Below, piece by piece: positions 15,965 to 24,541 of a stretch of DNA of 56,285 bases (positions within the stretch are counted from its first letter, which is position 1; the number at the start of each line of letters is the position of its first letter). The position numbers and the translations under genes are program-made. Where the stretch lies: positions 1 to 56,285 of the forward strand of contig JAAZAU010000001.1 of the NCBI GenBank assembly GCA_012514175.1. Direction: 5' to 3'. The stretch is from Parcubacteria group bacterium (GTDB lineage Bacteria; Patescibacteriota; Minisyncoccia; Phycocordibacterales; WO2-35-19). The notes under the pieces were generated by a model that made no database searches, was not told where the DNA came from, and saw only the letters and a list, made by a program, of their open reading frames with translations.

Positions 15965-17683
15965 ATGGCTAAAAAATATTCTGTAAAACCTAAAATTACT
16001 GATGATTTAATTGAACAGTTACTTCACAATAGAGGTATTGAAACTCCAGAAGAAAAAGAGGCCTTTTTAAACCCTGATTTTGAAAAGCATTCTTGGGATC
16101 CGTTTTTGTTGTCTGATATGAAAAAAGCGGTTAATAGGATTTTGCAAGCAATAGACAAAAAAGAGCACATTGGGGTTTGGGGTGATTATGATGTTGATGG
16201 AGTTTCTGGGGTGGCTTTGTTTTATGATTTTTTTAAAAAAATCAATTTTGATAATTTTGTTTATTATATTCCTAGCAGACAAGAAGAGGGTTACGGTTTA
16301 AATCAAGACGGATTAGATGAATTAGCTAAAGAAAAAGTAAGTCTCCTTATAACAGTTGATTGTGGAATTAGAGATTTTAAAAATGTTGAATACGCCAAAA
16401 GTTTGGGTATGGAAGTGATAATCACTGACCACCACGAACCATCTTCCTCAATTGATGCGATCAGCGAAGAATTACCTAAAGCTTTTGCGGTAATAAATCC
16501 AAAAAGAGCAGATTCTCAATATCCTGAAAAAATACTTTGTGGCACTGGTGTGGTTTGGAAAATAATTCAAGCTATTTTACAAACTAGAAGAGATTTGATT
16601 TCAGAAGGTCAAGAAAAATGGTTCCTGGACTTAGTTGGGCTAGCCACTTTGGCAGATATGGTGCCTCTTACCGGAGAAAATCGTATGCTCGCTTTTTTTG
16701 GTTTGAAAGTTATACAACGTAGTAGACGTTTGGGTTTGCTGAAACTTTTTTCAATGTTGAGAATGGATAGAGAAAATTTAAACGAGGATGATGTCTCTTT
16801 TATGATCGCTCCGCGTCTTAATGCCGCTTCACGTATGGGTCATCCTGTTGAAGCCCTCAATCTTTTGATTGCTGACAACGAAGTGGATGCTGACACTTAC
16901 GCTAAACACTTAAGCAGTATCAACGATGATAGAAAAATTTTGGTTGCTAATATTGTTAAAGAAGCCAAGAAAAAAGTTAGAGAGAAATTTAACAATGGGG
17001 GAGAGAAGCCTGTTATTGTGATCGGTAACCCTGAATGGCACCCGTCTATTTTAGGATTGGTTGCGAACTCTATTGTAGAGGAATATGAACGACCGGTTTT
17101 TCTTTGGGGTAGAAACGGAGGAGATGAAGAAAGGTTGCTCAAAGGTTCGTGTCGTTCAGATGGAGCAACTGATTTAGTGGCTGTGATGGAGAGGAGGCGA
17201 GAAGTTTTTATTGAGTTTGGTGGTCATAAAATGTCCGGAGGATTTTCGGTTAGTTTTGAAAAAATTCATACCCTTGAAGAGGTGTTAATAGAATCATTTT
17301 TGTCTCTGAAAGAAGAATTAAAAATTGATAACGAAAATGAAATTTTGGTTGACGCCGAACTTGGTTTGGAAAATGTTTCTCCAAAATTTGTTTCGGAAAT
17401 TTTAAAACTGGCGCCGTTTGGGGTGTCTAACGAAAAACCCATTTTTATTTTCCGTGACGTTATCCCAGAAAAAATAAATCGTTTTGGAAAAAACAAAGAG
17501 CACCTCTCCATAAATTTTCGCGACGGCAGTAGAAGTGTCAGAGCGATATCTTTTTTCACTTCGCCAGACCAATTTGGTGATCTGCTTAAAGAGGGGATTA
17601 AAACCAATTTGGTCGCTAATATTGAAAAATCTTTTTATGGTGGACGCTCTGAGATTCGTTTGAGGATTGTAGATTTTTTTTAA
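15965..17683 (+). CDS. recJ: Single-stranded-DNA exonuclease RecJ
   Basis: 572 residues. The DHH phosphoesterase core is shown by IGVWGDYDVDGVSGVALF (motif I), LITVDCGIRD, VIITDHHEP (the DHH motif), AVINPKRADSQYPE and ATLADMVPL. The DHHA1 domain has FGGHKMSGGFSV, and a C-terminal OB-like region follows (LAPFGVSNEKPIFIF). It degrades single-stranded DNA 5'-3' in recombination and mismatch repair. TATTAT ends seven bases before the ATG, again with no Shine-Dalgarno. Size is normal for the family. It begins a run of DNA-metabolism genes (recJ, rnhA, comEC). Confidence 0.95.
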   Translation: MAKKYSVKPKITDDLIEQLLHNRGIETPEEKEAFLNPDFEKHSWDPFLLSDMKKAVNRILQAIDKKEHIGVWGDYDVDGVSGVALFYDFFKKINFDNFVYYIPSRQEEGYGLNQDGLDELAKEKVSLLITVDCGIRDFKNVEYAKSLGMEVIITDHHEPSSSIDAISEELPKAFAVINPKRADSQYPEKILCGTGVVWKIIQAILQTRRDLISEGQEKWFLDLVGLATLADMVPLTGENRMLAFFGLKVIQRSRRLGLLKLFSMLRMDRENLNEDDVSFMIAPRLNAASRMGHPVEALNLLIADNEVDADTYAKHLSSINDDRKILVANIVKEAKKKVREKFNNGGEKPVIVIGNPEWHPSILGLVANSIVEEYERPVFLWGRNGGDEERLLKGSCRSDGATDLVAVMERRREVFIEFGGHKMSGGFSVSFEKIHTLEEVLIESFLSLKEELKIDNENEILVDAELGLENVSPKFVSEILKLAPFGVSNEKPIFIFRDVIPEKINRFGKNKEHLSINFRDGSRSVRAISFFTSPDQFGDLLKEGIKTNLVANIEKSFYGGRSEIRLRIVDFF

Positions 17684-17704
17684 CATTAAATATAAAATGT
17701 TTTT

Positions 17705-18181
17705 ATGATTACAATTTATACAGACGGTTCATCGCGTGGCAATCCGGGTCCGGGAGGATATGGAGCTATTATTTTTGATGAGGAGCAAGTTAGAGAAATT
17801 GGCGGTCGGGAAGATAGAACCACAAATAACAGAATGGAAATGATGGCCACAATAGTGGCGTTAGAAAATGTTCCAGCAAATTCTGATGTGGAAATTTACG
17901 CGGACTCAGAATATGTGATTAAAGGCATCACTAGTTGGATAAAAAATTGGCAAATAAATAATTGGCGCACCAAAGACAGGAAAGAAGTTTTGAATAGAGA
18001 TTTGTGGGAAAAACTTTTGGCAGTTACTAAAGATAAAAATGTTGAATGGAAAAAAGTAGCAGGTCATTCTGGTCACAGTTTAAATGATAGATGTGATGAA
18101 ATAGCTACTGGATTTGCTGATAATATAGAAGTGAATCTTTTTAAGGGCTCAAAACAAGAATATAATATGTTTCACCAATGA
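17705..18181 (+). CDS. rnhA: Ribonuclease HI
   Basis: 158 residues. The catalytic carboxylates are in ITIYTDGSSRGNPGPGGYGAI (Asp), NRMEMMATIVALE (Glu), IYADSEYVIKGI (Asp) and the C-terminal NDRCDEIA (Asp), with the handle loop WIKNWQINNWRT and the His loop KVAGHSGHSLND. It removes RNA from RNA-DNA hybrids such as R-loops and primers. The stop overlaps the start of comEC by four bases, so the two are likely co-translated. Confidence 0.95.
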   Translation: MITIYTDGSSRGNPGPGGYGAIIFDEEQVREIGGREDRTTNNRMEMMATIVALENVPANSDVEIYADSEYVIKGITSWIKNWQINNWRTKDRKEVLNRDLWEKLLAVTKDKNVEWKKVAGHSGHSLNDRCDEIATGFADNIEVNLFKGSKQEYNMFHQ

Positions 18182-19773
18182 TTTATTGGCTCGTTGTTTC
18201 ATTTGTTCTTGGAATTATATTTGAACAAGTTTTTAATTTTGGTTGGAACTTTGCTTTATTGTCAGTTACAGTTTTCTTTTTCATCTTTTTAATTTTACGT
18301 TCAGAAAAAGGACGTCTCTGGTTTTTGTGTTCAATCTTTTTTGCCATTGGAATTTTGAGAATGAGTTTTGTTGATACTTCTTTTGATAAAAATTTATTAA
18401 AACTAGTTGGCGAAAAAATTTATTTTGAAGCTACCATCACAGAGGAACCAGATGTGAGAGACAGCTCGGTGCGTTACATTGTTGAACCAGATTTTTCTTC
18501 AGAATATATTTCTGGATGCACGAACGTTTCCGCGCTCAAAAATTCTTCGTGCTCTGCTCAGTCAATCTCACAAGACGTGCAAAAATTTGTTCCAGAAAAA
18601 AATCGCGTGTTGCTGATTGCTGACCCCTACCCTAAGCTTCGGTATGGAGATCGGGTCTCAGTTTCAGGTAAATTAGATTTACCAAAAAATTTTCAAAGTG
18701 ATAGTGGTTTGGAATTTGATTACATTTCGTTTCTTGCTAAAGATAACATTTATTTTTTAATGTATCGTCCCGAAATAAATCTAGTTTCATCTAGCTCAGC
18801 AAGATTGCACACCACAGAAAAAATAGTTTCGGTTCTTTATTCATTAAAAAATATTTTTATAGAAAAAATAGGAGATGTGGTGCCCGAACCCAACTCTTCT
18901 TTTTTGGCGGGTGTGATTTTTGGCGCTAAGCAAAGTTTGGGACAGGAGTTGCTTGATGATTTTAAAAAAGTCGGACTTATACATATTGTGGTGCTCTCGG
19001 GATACAACATTACTATCATTGCGACGGGCATTTTTTATGCGCTATCTTATTTTGGCAAGAGAAATTTGAGTTTTGTTTTAAGTGTAATTTTTATGTTTTT
19101 GTTTGCGCTTATGGTTGGCTTTGGAGCAACAGTGATGCGCGCTTGCATTATGGCAACTTTAGCAATCTTGGCTAGGTTTTTAGGTCGGCCAGCTGACGCT
19201 TTGCGTTGGCTTTTTATTGCTGGTTTTTTAATGCTTCTTTGGAAACCGATGAATCTTTTTTATGATCCTTCTTTCCAACTTTCTTTTATGGCAACTCTAG
19301 GTTTGATTTTATTTTCACAACCTATTTTTTCTTTTATTACTAATAGCAAAATTTCAAAATACATTCCTATTAAATATGGTGTTCGTGAAATAGTTTCTTC
19401 CACTCTAGCTGTTCAAGTTTTTGTCTTACCTCTTCTTATTAAAATGTCTGGTTTTGTTTCAATAGTCTCTCTTTTAATCAACCCCTTGGTTTTGCCGTTT
19501 ATACCTTGGGTTATGGCCCTCGGCGCTCTTACTGGTTTGCTGGGTTTGCTTCCTTTTGTGGGTGGATTTTTATCTTGGCCTATTGGCGCTCTGGCATATT
19601 TACTTACTCAGTTTGTAATAATTGTAACGAAGTTTTTTGCAAACGTTCCATTCGCCACTTTGCAAATAGGAAATATTTCTGTTTTTGCAATTTTGGTCTG
19701 TTATCTTTTTTACGGATTTATTTATTGGAAACTGAAAAAAGGCGACTTGTTTCTTTATCAACCTTTGTCTTAA
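18178..19773 (+). CDS. comEC: ComEC/Rec2 DNA-uptake channel, membrane part
   Basis: 531 residues. Short hydrophobic N-terminal helices are followed by an OB-like extracytoplasmic domain (DUF4131: KIYFEATITEEPDVRDS; NRVLLIADPYPKLRYGDRV). The Competence domain then shows SSFLAGVIFGAKQSL, HIVVLSGYNITII (family signature) and ARFLGRPADALRW, with about ten membrane segments. It forms the channel for incoming single-stranded DNA in natural transformation. The metallo-beta-lactamase domain that usually ends this protein is absent and is encoded by the next gene. With the type IV pilus genes and ComM in the window, DNA uptake is a coherent theme. Confidence 0.92.
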   Translation: MIYWLVVSFVLGIIFEQVFNFGWNFALLSVTVFFFIFLILRSEKGRLWFLCSIFFAIGILRMSFVDTSFDKNLLKLVGEKIYFEATITEEPDVRDSSVRYIVEPDFSSEYISGCTNVSALKNSSCSAQSISQDVQKFVPEKNRVLLIADPYPKLRYGDRVSVSGKLDLPKNFQSDSGLEFDYISFLAKDNIYFLMYRPEINLVSSSSARLHTTEKIVSVLYSLKNIFIEKIGDVVPEPNSSFLAGVIFGAKQSLGQELLDDFKKVGLIHIVVLSGYNITIIATGIFYALSYFGKRNLSFVLSVIFMFLFALMVGFGATVMRACIMATLAILARFLGRPADALRWLFIAGFLMLLWKPMNLFYDPSFQLSFMATLGLILFSQPIFSFITNSKISKYIPIKYGVREIVSSTLAVQVFVLPLLIKMSGFVSIVSLLINPLVLPFIPWVMALGALTGLLGLLPFVGGFLSWPIGALAYLLTQFVIIVTKFFANVPFATLQIGNISVFAILVCYLFYGFIYWKLKKGDLFLYQPLS

Positions 19774-19794
19774 GTTTGAGGTATTATATTTATA

Positions 19795-20661
19795 ATGAAG
19801 TCTTCTAAACTCAAATTAATTACGCTTGGGATTTTATTTTTTGGTGCTGTTTTTTCTGTTTATGTTTTTTGGTGTGAGGAAAATAATGGAATCTTGAAAG
19901 TGACTTTTCTTGATGTTGGTCAAGGTGATGCGATATTTATTGAATCACCTAGCGGTAATCAGATTCTTATTGACGCTGGTCCAGATAAAAAAATATTACG
20001 AGAATTATCAAAGGTGATGCCTTTTTATGATCGTTCCATTAATGTAGTATTGGCTACTCACGCCGATCAAGATCATATTGGCGGACTGCCAGAAGTTTTA
20101 AAAAATTACAAAGTAAATATTTTTATGGAATCTGGTGTTCCCGGAGAATCTTCTACTTATAAAGAATTGGAAAAATTAGTCAATGATGGAGAAACGGAAA
20201 AAAACGTTAAAAAAATATTAGCGAGAAGAAATATGATTGTAGATTTGGGAGATGGGGCGGTTTTACAAATTCTTTTTCCTGATAGAGACCCGACTGGTAT
20301 GGAAACCAACACAGCGTCTGTGGTAACAAAATTAGTTTATGGAGAAAATGAATTTTTACTCACCGGAGATTCGCCAATCGCGATTGAAAACTATTTAGTT
20401 TCTGTAAGTGATCTTTCAAGTAATGTTTTGAAAGTTGGTCATCATGGCTCTAAGACTTCTACGGGGCAAACTTTTGTCTCGGCTGTTTCTCCGGAGTATG
20501 CTGTTATTTCTGTTGGCGAAGATAATAGATACAATCACCCCAATCAAGCAACTTTAGATACTTTAACTAATTTTGGTGCTGAAGTTTTACGAACCGATAA
20601 ATCGGGACGTATTATGTTTAAAAGTGATGGACTTAATTTAAGCGTAAAAACCACCAAATAG
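19795..20661 (+). CDS. Metallo-beta-lactamase-fold partner of ComEC
   Basis: 288 residues. A single N-terminal membrane anchor (ITLGILFFGAVFSVYVFW) precedes a ComEC-type lactamase domain: VTFLDVGQGDAIFIESPSGN, LATHADQDHIGGLPEVL (the THxxxDH motif), FLLTGDSP, LKVGHHGSKTS and YAVISVGEDNRYNHP. In most bacteria this is the C-terminal domain of ComEC, which probably degrades the non-transported strand. Here it is a separate secreted or anchored protein 21 bases downstream. TATTAT ends seven bases before its ATG, so it may also have its own leaderless transcript. Confidence 0.9.
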   Translation: MKSSKLKLITLGILFFGAVFSVYVFWCEENNGILKVTFLDVGQGDAIFIESPSGNQILIDAGPDKKILRELSKVMPFYDRSINVVLATHADQDHIGGLPEVLKNYKVNIFMESGVPGESSTYKELEKLVNDGETEKNVKKILARRNMIVDLGDGAVLQILFPDRDPTGMETNTASVVTKLVYGENEFLLTGDSPIAIENYLVSVSDLSSNVLKVGHHGSKTSTGQTFVSAVSPEYAVISVGEDNRYNHPNQATLDTLTNFGAEVLRTDKSGRIMFKSDGLNLSVKTTK

Positions 20662-20677
20662 CTTTTAATATTATTGC

Positions 20678-20706
20678 TTGACAAAAAATATCAGTTGGTG
20701 TATAAT
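20678..20706 (+). promoter_or_regulatory. Consensus sigma70-type promoter of a small RNA unit
   Basis: TTGACA (20678-20683), a 17-base spacer and TATAAT (20701-20706): a perfect match in both boxes, the strongest promoter in the window. Confidence 0.85.
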
Positions 20707-20712
20707 TAGGGG

Positions 20713-20820
20713 TAGGTAGTAGTTTTTATCTTAAATAAGAAAGGAGGGTATTTTATTGGATTGGTAAACAAACCGGCATCGCCGGGGTGAGCTCAGCAGA
20801 ACATCGCTGAGCTCTTTTTT
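20713..20820 (+). ncRNA. Candidate small RNA of about 108 nt (or mRNA of a very short peptide)
   Basis: It starts about seven bases after a perfect promoter and ends in a perfect terminator. Inside are an AAGGAGGG (a full Shine-Dalgarno sequence, 20741-20748), then TTGGATTGGTAA (a three-codon frame from TTG), and a CCGGC-ATC-GCCGG hairpin (20773-20785). Reading from ATT 20755 gives a 12-codon frame ending GVNKPASPG-like just before the terminator, but ATT starts are rare. I find no match to a known RNA core. It is a stand-alone unit between comEC's partner and rpmB. Confidence 0.6.
20789..20820 (+). terminator. Intrinsic terminator of the small RNA unit
   Basis: GAGCTCAGC (20789-20797) pairs perfectly with GCTGAGCTC (20806-20814), followed by six T residues. 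Confidence 0.9.
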
Positions 20821-20879
20821 ATTCTAAAAATTCCAAAATAATTTAAGAAAATTATTTTGGGGTTTTGTGGCTTAGGTTT

Positions 20880-21122
20880 TTAAATTATACCAGCGTCTTT
20901 GAGGGTGGCATAAGCACCTTTCTTTTGGATGGTTTTGATAGCTTTAGCAGAAAGAGTGAGAGTGAAAGATTTATTTAATTCAGGCACAAAAATTTTCTTT
21001 TTTTGGAGATTGGCAAACTTCCTTGATTTACCACAAGGGTTGAATTGAGTAGCACGGGTCCTGTTTGAATAGGATCCGCCTATTTTTGATGATTTACCTG
21101 TGACTGCGCATACTTTAGCCAT
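20880..21122 (-). CDS. rpmB: 50S ribosomal protein L28
   Basis: 80 residues: MAKVCAVTGKSSKIGGSYSNRTRATQFNPC and the RKFANLQKKKIFVPE block are typical of L28, which sits near the E site of the large subunit. Two Cys (residues 5 and 30) remain, but not the four-Cys ribbon of the C+ form. The gene stands alone on the minus strand. CATATT lies seven bases before the ATG, so the transcript may be leaderless. Confidence 0.95.
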   Translation of the reverse strand: MAKVCAVTGKSSKIGGSYSNRTRATQFNPCGKSRKFANLQKKKIFVPELNKSFTLTLSAKAIKTIQKKGAYATLKDAGII

Positions 21123-21187
21123 AATGAGAAATATGCTAACATATCGTTATATTGAAAGTCAAATCTTAAACTTTTAGATCTAAAATT

Positions 21188-21805
21188 ATGGAATTTGTTA
21201 TCATGATATTTATTCTCATAATGTCTGTGGTTGTTCACGAAGTGGCTCACGGTTATGCGGCTTTAGCTTTAGGTGATCCGACCGCCAAATACGCAGGCAG
21301 ATTAACTTTAAATCCTCTTAAGCATTTAGATTTTGTCGGTTCGTTTTTGGTGCCATTCATTAGTTATCAAATTGGTGGTTTTATAGTAGGTTGGGCAAAA
21401 CCAGTGCCTTTTAATCCTTACAATCTTAGAAATCAAAAATGGGGTGAAGCAATAGTAGCTATATCTGGGCCGCTTTCTAACTTAATTTTAGCGTTAATAT
21501 TTGGATTGGCTATAAGAATAACATCTGATTATTGGTGGGATTCGGCTATTTATCAAAGTTTTTTTGGTATGGCGGGATTTGTGGTTTTGATAAATATCAC
21601 TTTGGCAATTTTTAATCTTATACCTATCCCACCACTTGATGGTTCCAAAATACTTTTTACGTTTTTGCCTTATAATAAATGGCAAGCTTTGCGTGAATTT
21701 TTTGAAAAATACGGATTAATTTTAGTTTTTTTCTTAGTCTTTTTCTTTTGGAGGTTTGTTATTCAAATAGTGGTATTTTTATTTAGAATTTTTGTTGGGG
21801 GTTAA
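21188..21805 (+). CDS. Site-2 protease-like M50 membrane metalloprotease
   Basis: 205 residues with four to five membrane segments. The first has VVVHEVAHGYAALALGDPTAKYAGRLTLNPLKH (HExxH zinc motif) and a later one has NLIPIPPLDGSKI (third zinc ligand, Asp). This short form without a PDZ domain belongs to the SREBP-type group common in bacteria. It would cut membrane-bound substrates within the membrane. It ends two bases before a histidine kinase gene, so it may form an operon with the two-component pair, which could mean it acts on a signalling protein. That link is an inference. Confidence 0.9.
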   Translation: MEFVIMIFILIMSVVVHEVAHGYAALALGDPTAKYAGRLTLNPLKHLDFVGSFLVPFISYQIGGFIVGWAKPVPFNPYNLRNQKWGEAIVAISGPLSNLILALIFGLAIRITSDYWWDSAIYQSFFGMAGFVVLINITLAIFNLIPIPPLDGSKILFTFLPYNKWQALREFFEKYGLILVFFLVFFFWRFVIQIVVFLFRIFVGG

Positions 21806-21807
21806 AT

Positions 21808-23139
21808 ATGTCTAATAAGAAAAGCACGTTTATAGGAGAACATTTGATCATTGCCGGAGCTTCTTTGTTTATTTTGCTTGGGCTTCTTTATCTTTCATCT
21901 TTATTTATGGAAGATTTTTCCACAGACTCCATTACCATTTTTGGGACTGAGTTTTTGATTGCTGATATTCAACCTCATATAATTCAAATACTTTTTATTG
22001 TCGTTAGTGTCTTAGTTTCATATTTAATATACCTTTTGCTTTCTTTGCGCACTCGCGCCGAACTTACAGCCGCAATTGCCACGAGATCATTATCTAATTC
22101 TCTGGCCCACTTTGAAAAACTCTACGAAGAAGCACCAGTTCCTTATGTTATTTTGAATGAAAAAGGAGAAATTATTAAACCCAACAAAGCCACTTTACGT
22201 TTTTTTGGTGTGGTTTTAGAGGAGATAGAGGGCAAAAATCTTTTCTCTCTTTGTTTTGAAGAAGATCAAGAAAAAGCGGAAAAATTATTTAGATATTACA
22301 AATCTAATCTACCGATAAACAGTGAAGAAATTAGGTTGATTACAAAAAAAGGGGCTGTTAAGTGGGTGCTTTTGTCTGTTTTTGGCGAAACGAGTTTTAA
22401 TAATTTAAAAAAAGCGAGACTAGGTGTCATTTTTGATATCACAGAACGTAAACAACTTGATCAAGCTAAAACCGAATTCGTTTCTTTAGCTTCACACCAA
22501 TTACGCACCCCTGTTTCTACTATTAGGTGGTATACCGATATGCTTTTATCTAATAGTTTTGGAGAACTTTCTGGCGAACAAAAGGAGTATGTGGAGACTA
22601 TTCACAAAGTAAATCAAGGTATGATAGAGCTCATAGACACTTTACTTAATGTTTCTAGGATTGAGATGGGTTCTTTGAAGATTGATTTGAAGCCCACCAA
22701 CGTTTCAGATTTGGTGGAAAGTGTTTTGGTAGAACTATCTTCACAAATAGAAGAAAAAAATATAAATATAGAAAAAAATTACGGAGGCAATCTTGAAAAT
22801 ATAGAAAGCGATCCTAAGCTTTTACGCATAGTGATACAAAATCTTATTTCTAACGCCGTTAAATACACTCAGCCAAACGGTACGGTCAGCATAACCCTCA
22901 AAGATTCTTTTAAAGAAAAAGCGATTGTGGTGACAGACACAGGTGTTGGTATTCCAGAAAAAGATCAAGAAAAAATATTTACCAAACTCTTTAGAGCTGG
23001 CAATGTTGACGTTTTATCTAGCAGTCAAGGTACCGGACTCGGTTTGTATTTGGTAAAATCAATAATGGAAACCATGGGTGGTAGCATTTCTTTTGTTTCT
23101 GAAGAAAATAAAGGTAGCACTTTTACCATCACAATTTAA
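21808..23139 (+). CDS. Membrane histidine kinase with PAS domain
   Basis: 443 residues. Two membrane helices lie at about 12-32 and 50-75. A PAS domain follows (EKLYEEAPVPYVILNEKGEIIKPN, ending in the PAC-like KKARLGVIFDITERKQ). HisKA contains the phospho-acceptor in SLASHQLRTPVSTIRWYTDML. The ATPase domain has NLISNAVKYTQPNG (N box), VTDTGVGIPE (G1) and SSQGTGLGLYLVKSI (G2). The extracytoplasmic loop between the helices is very short, so sensing is probably by PAS or the membrane. It begins two bases after the protease gene and is followed at 24 bases by its likely partner response regulator. Confidence 0.94.
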   Translation: MSNKKSTFIGEHLIIAGASLFILLGLLYLSSLFMEDFSTDSITIFGTEFLIADIQPHIIQILFIVVSVLVSYLIYLLLSLRTRAELTAAIATRSLSNSLAHFEKLYEEAPVPYVILNEKGEIIKPNKATLRFFGVVLEEIEGKNLFSLCFEEDQEKAEKLFRYYKSNLPINSEEIRLITKKGAVKWVLLSVFGETSFNNLKKARLGVIFDITERKQLDQAKTEFVSLASHQLRTPVSTIRWYTDMLLSNSFGELSGEQKEYVETIHKVNQGMIELIDTLLNVSRIEMGSLKIDLKPTNVSDLVESVLVELSSQIEEKNINIEKNYGGNLENIESDPKLLRIVIQNLISNAVKYTQPNGTVSITLKDSFKEKAIVVTDTGVGIPEKDQEKIFTKLFRAGNVDVLSSSQGTGLGLYLVKSIMETMGGSISFVSEENKGSTFTITI

Positions 23140-23162
23140 AAATTTATTAATAAATAAAAATT

Positions 23163-23549
23163 ATGGAAGAAGAACAAAACAAAAAGAAAGTACTTGTCGT
23201 AGACGACGATGACAATTTAAGAAGGGTTTTAACAGATAAACTTAAAGCTTCAGGTTTTGAAGTTATTAACGCTTCAAACGGGGAAGAAGGTTTAGAGAAA
23301 GCTTTGGCGCATCATCCAGATATAATATTACTTGATGTTATGATGCCAATAATGAATGGTCAAGTAATGCTTAGCAAACTTAGAGAAGATGAGTGGGGTG
23401 AAAAAGCTAAAGTGATTATGCTTTCAGTGATTGAAGATTCTGAAGTTATTGCTCAAGCGGTAGTTGATCGCAGTTTAGCTTATTTTATAAAGACAGACCA
23501 AAGTATGGATGATATAGTTAAACGGGTTAAAGCTATGCTGGAGGATTAG
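23163..23549 (+). CDS. Single-domain response regulator
   Basis: 128 residues, a CheY-like receiver only: VLVVDDDDNLRR (acid pocket), ILLDVMMPIMNGQ (phospho-acceptor Asp), VIMLSVIED (Thr/Ser switch position) and YFIKTDQ (Lys). There is no DNA-binding output domain. It is most likely the phosphorylation partner of the kinase just upstream and acts by protein contact, or passes phosphate on. The start codon has a weak upstream AAAATT stretch. Confidence 0.92.
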   Translation: MEEEQNKKKVLVVDDDDNLRRVLTDKLKASGFEVINASNGEEGLEKALAHHPDIILLDVMMPIMNGQVMLSKLREDEWGEKAKVIMLSVIEDSEVIAQAVVDRSLAYFIKTDQSMDDIVKRVKAMLED

Positions 23550-23556
23550 TTTGAAA

Positions 23557-23626
23557 AAACACCAAGCATTTGCATTTTTTATCAGAATGTATTAAATTGG
23601 TGTTTCAGCCGGTTAGGCTGATTTTT
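23557..23626 (+). promoter_or_regulatory. Nested hairpins between the kinase operon and rpsL (terminator or attenuator)
   Basis: AAACACCAA (23557-23565) can pair with TTGGTGTTT (23597-23605). Directly after this, TCAGCC-GGTTA-GGCTGA forms a compact hairpin followed by five T residues that touch the rpsL ATG. The two helices share base 23605, so they abut. It may end the kinase operon, or act as an attenuator in the rpsL leader. There is no Shine-Dalgarno sequence before rpsL. Confidence 0.45.
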
Positions 23627-24043
23627 ATGCCAACGATAAACCAATTAAAAAGAAAGAAAAGAAAAACTCTCCGCTCAAAATCTAAAGCGGTGGCTTTAGC
23701 TCGTGGTTTTAATACTAATAAAAATAAGCCTGTTTTTTATGCTTCACCGTTTAAGAGAGGGGTTTGTGCTAAGGTGACTACCAAGACACCAAGAAAACCT
23801 AACTCCGCTATCAGAAAGATTGCTAGAGTTCGTTTGACCAATGGTATGGAAGTTACAGCTTACATTCCAGGTATCGGGCACAATTTGCAAGAACACTCAG
23901 TTGTTATGCTTAGAGGTGGTAGAGTTAAAGATATTGGTGTTAGATACACTATTGTTAGAGGTCGCTTGGATGCAGGAGGAGTAGAAAAAAGAAGAACTTC
24001 ACGATCGGTTTATGGTGTTAAAAAACCTAAAGATTCAAAATAA
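23627..24043 (+). CDS. rpsL: 30S ribosomal protein S12
   Basis: 138 residues from [13 protein letters not shown] at 23627. The track's 19 upstream residues cross the leader hairpins and are not coding. Signature parts are [48 protein letters not shown] and [16 protein letters not shown]. Relative to E. coli S12 there is an insertion of about 14 residues between the N-terminal basic region and KRGVCAK ([18 protein letters not shown]). S12 lies in the decoding centre. The Lys of TPRKPNS is present, so no streptomycin-resistance change is obvious there. It is three bases from rpsG. Confidence 0.96.
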   Translation: MPTINQLKRKKRKTLRSKSKAVALARGFNTNKNKPVFYASPFKRGVCAKVTTKTPRKPNSAIRKIARVRLTNGMEVTAYIPGIGHNLQEHSVVMLRGGRVKDIGVRYTIVRGRLDAGGVEKRRTSRSVYGVKKPKDSK

Positions 24044-24046
24044 TAT

Positions 24047-24517
24047 ATGAGAAGAGCGGTAAAAAACAGAAATATAACTAAACCAGACATCAAATTTAAT
24101 TCTCAAAAAGTTGAGAAGTTCATAAATTATGTAATGGAAAGAGGAAAGAAGAACACGGCTAGAAGTATAGTTTACAAGGCTTTTGATCTTGTTAAAGATC
24201 AAGCTAAAGTAGAAGATCCGATGGAGGTTTTTGATACTGCTCTCAAAAACGCTGGACCAACTATGGAAGTGCGCTCTCGTCGTGTTGGTGGCGCTAACTA
24301 TCAAGTGCCTAGAGAAGTGAGGCCAGAAAGAAGAACTTATCTTGCTATGAATTGGATTATTGATGCCGCAAAAGCTAGAAAAGGCAAACCAATGGCTGAA
24401 AAGCTTTCTGAAGAAATTATTGCTGCTAGTAAAAACGAAGGGGAAGCTATCAAAAAGCGTGAAAATGTTCACAAGATGGCTGAATCTAACAAAGCTTTTG
24501 CTCACTTTGCGTGGTAA
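24047..24517 (+). CDS. rpsG: 30S ribosomal protein S7
   Basis: 156 residues, typical length. Conserved features: KPDIKFNSQKVEKFINYVMERGKKNTAR, then FDTALKNAGPTMEVRSRRVGGANYQVPREVRPERR, then NWIIDAAKARKGKPMAEKL and the C-terminal NKAFAHFAW. S7 starts assembly of the 30S head. It forms the classical rpsL-rpsG pair, but fusA, which usually follows directly, is separated from it here by an oppositely directed methyltransferase-like gene. Confidence 0.97.
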   Translation: MRRAVKNRNITKPDIKFNSQKVEKFINYVMERGKKNTARSIVYKAFDLVKDQAKVEDPMEVFDTALKNAGPTMEVRSRRVGGANYQVPREVRPERRTYLAMNWIIDAAKARKGKPMAEKLSEEIIAASKNEGEAIKKRENVHKMAESNKAFAHFAW

Positions 24518-24541
24518 AAACTCTTAAAAATAGCGTGTAGT

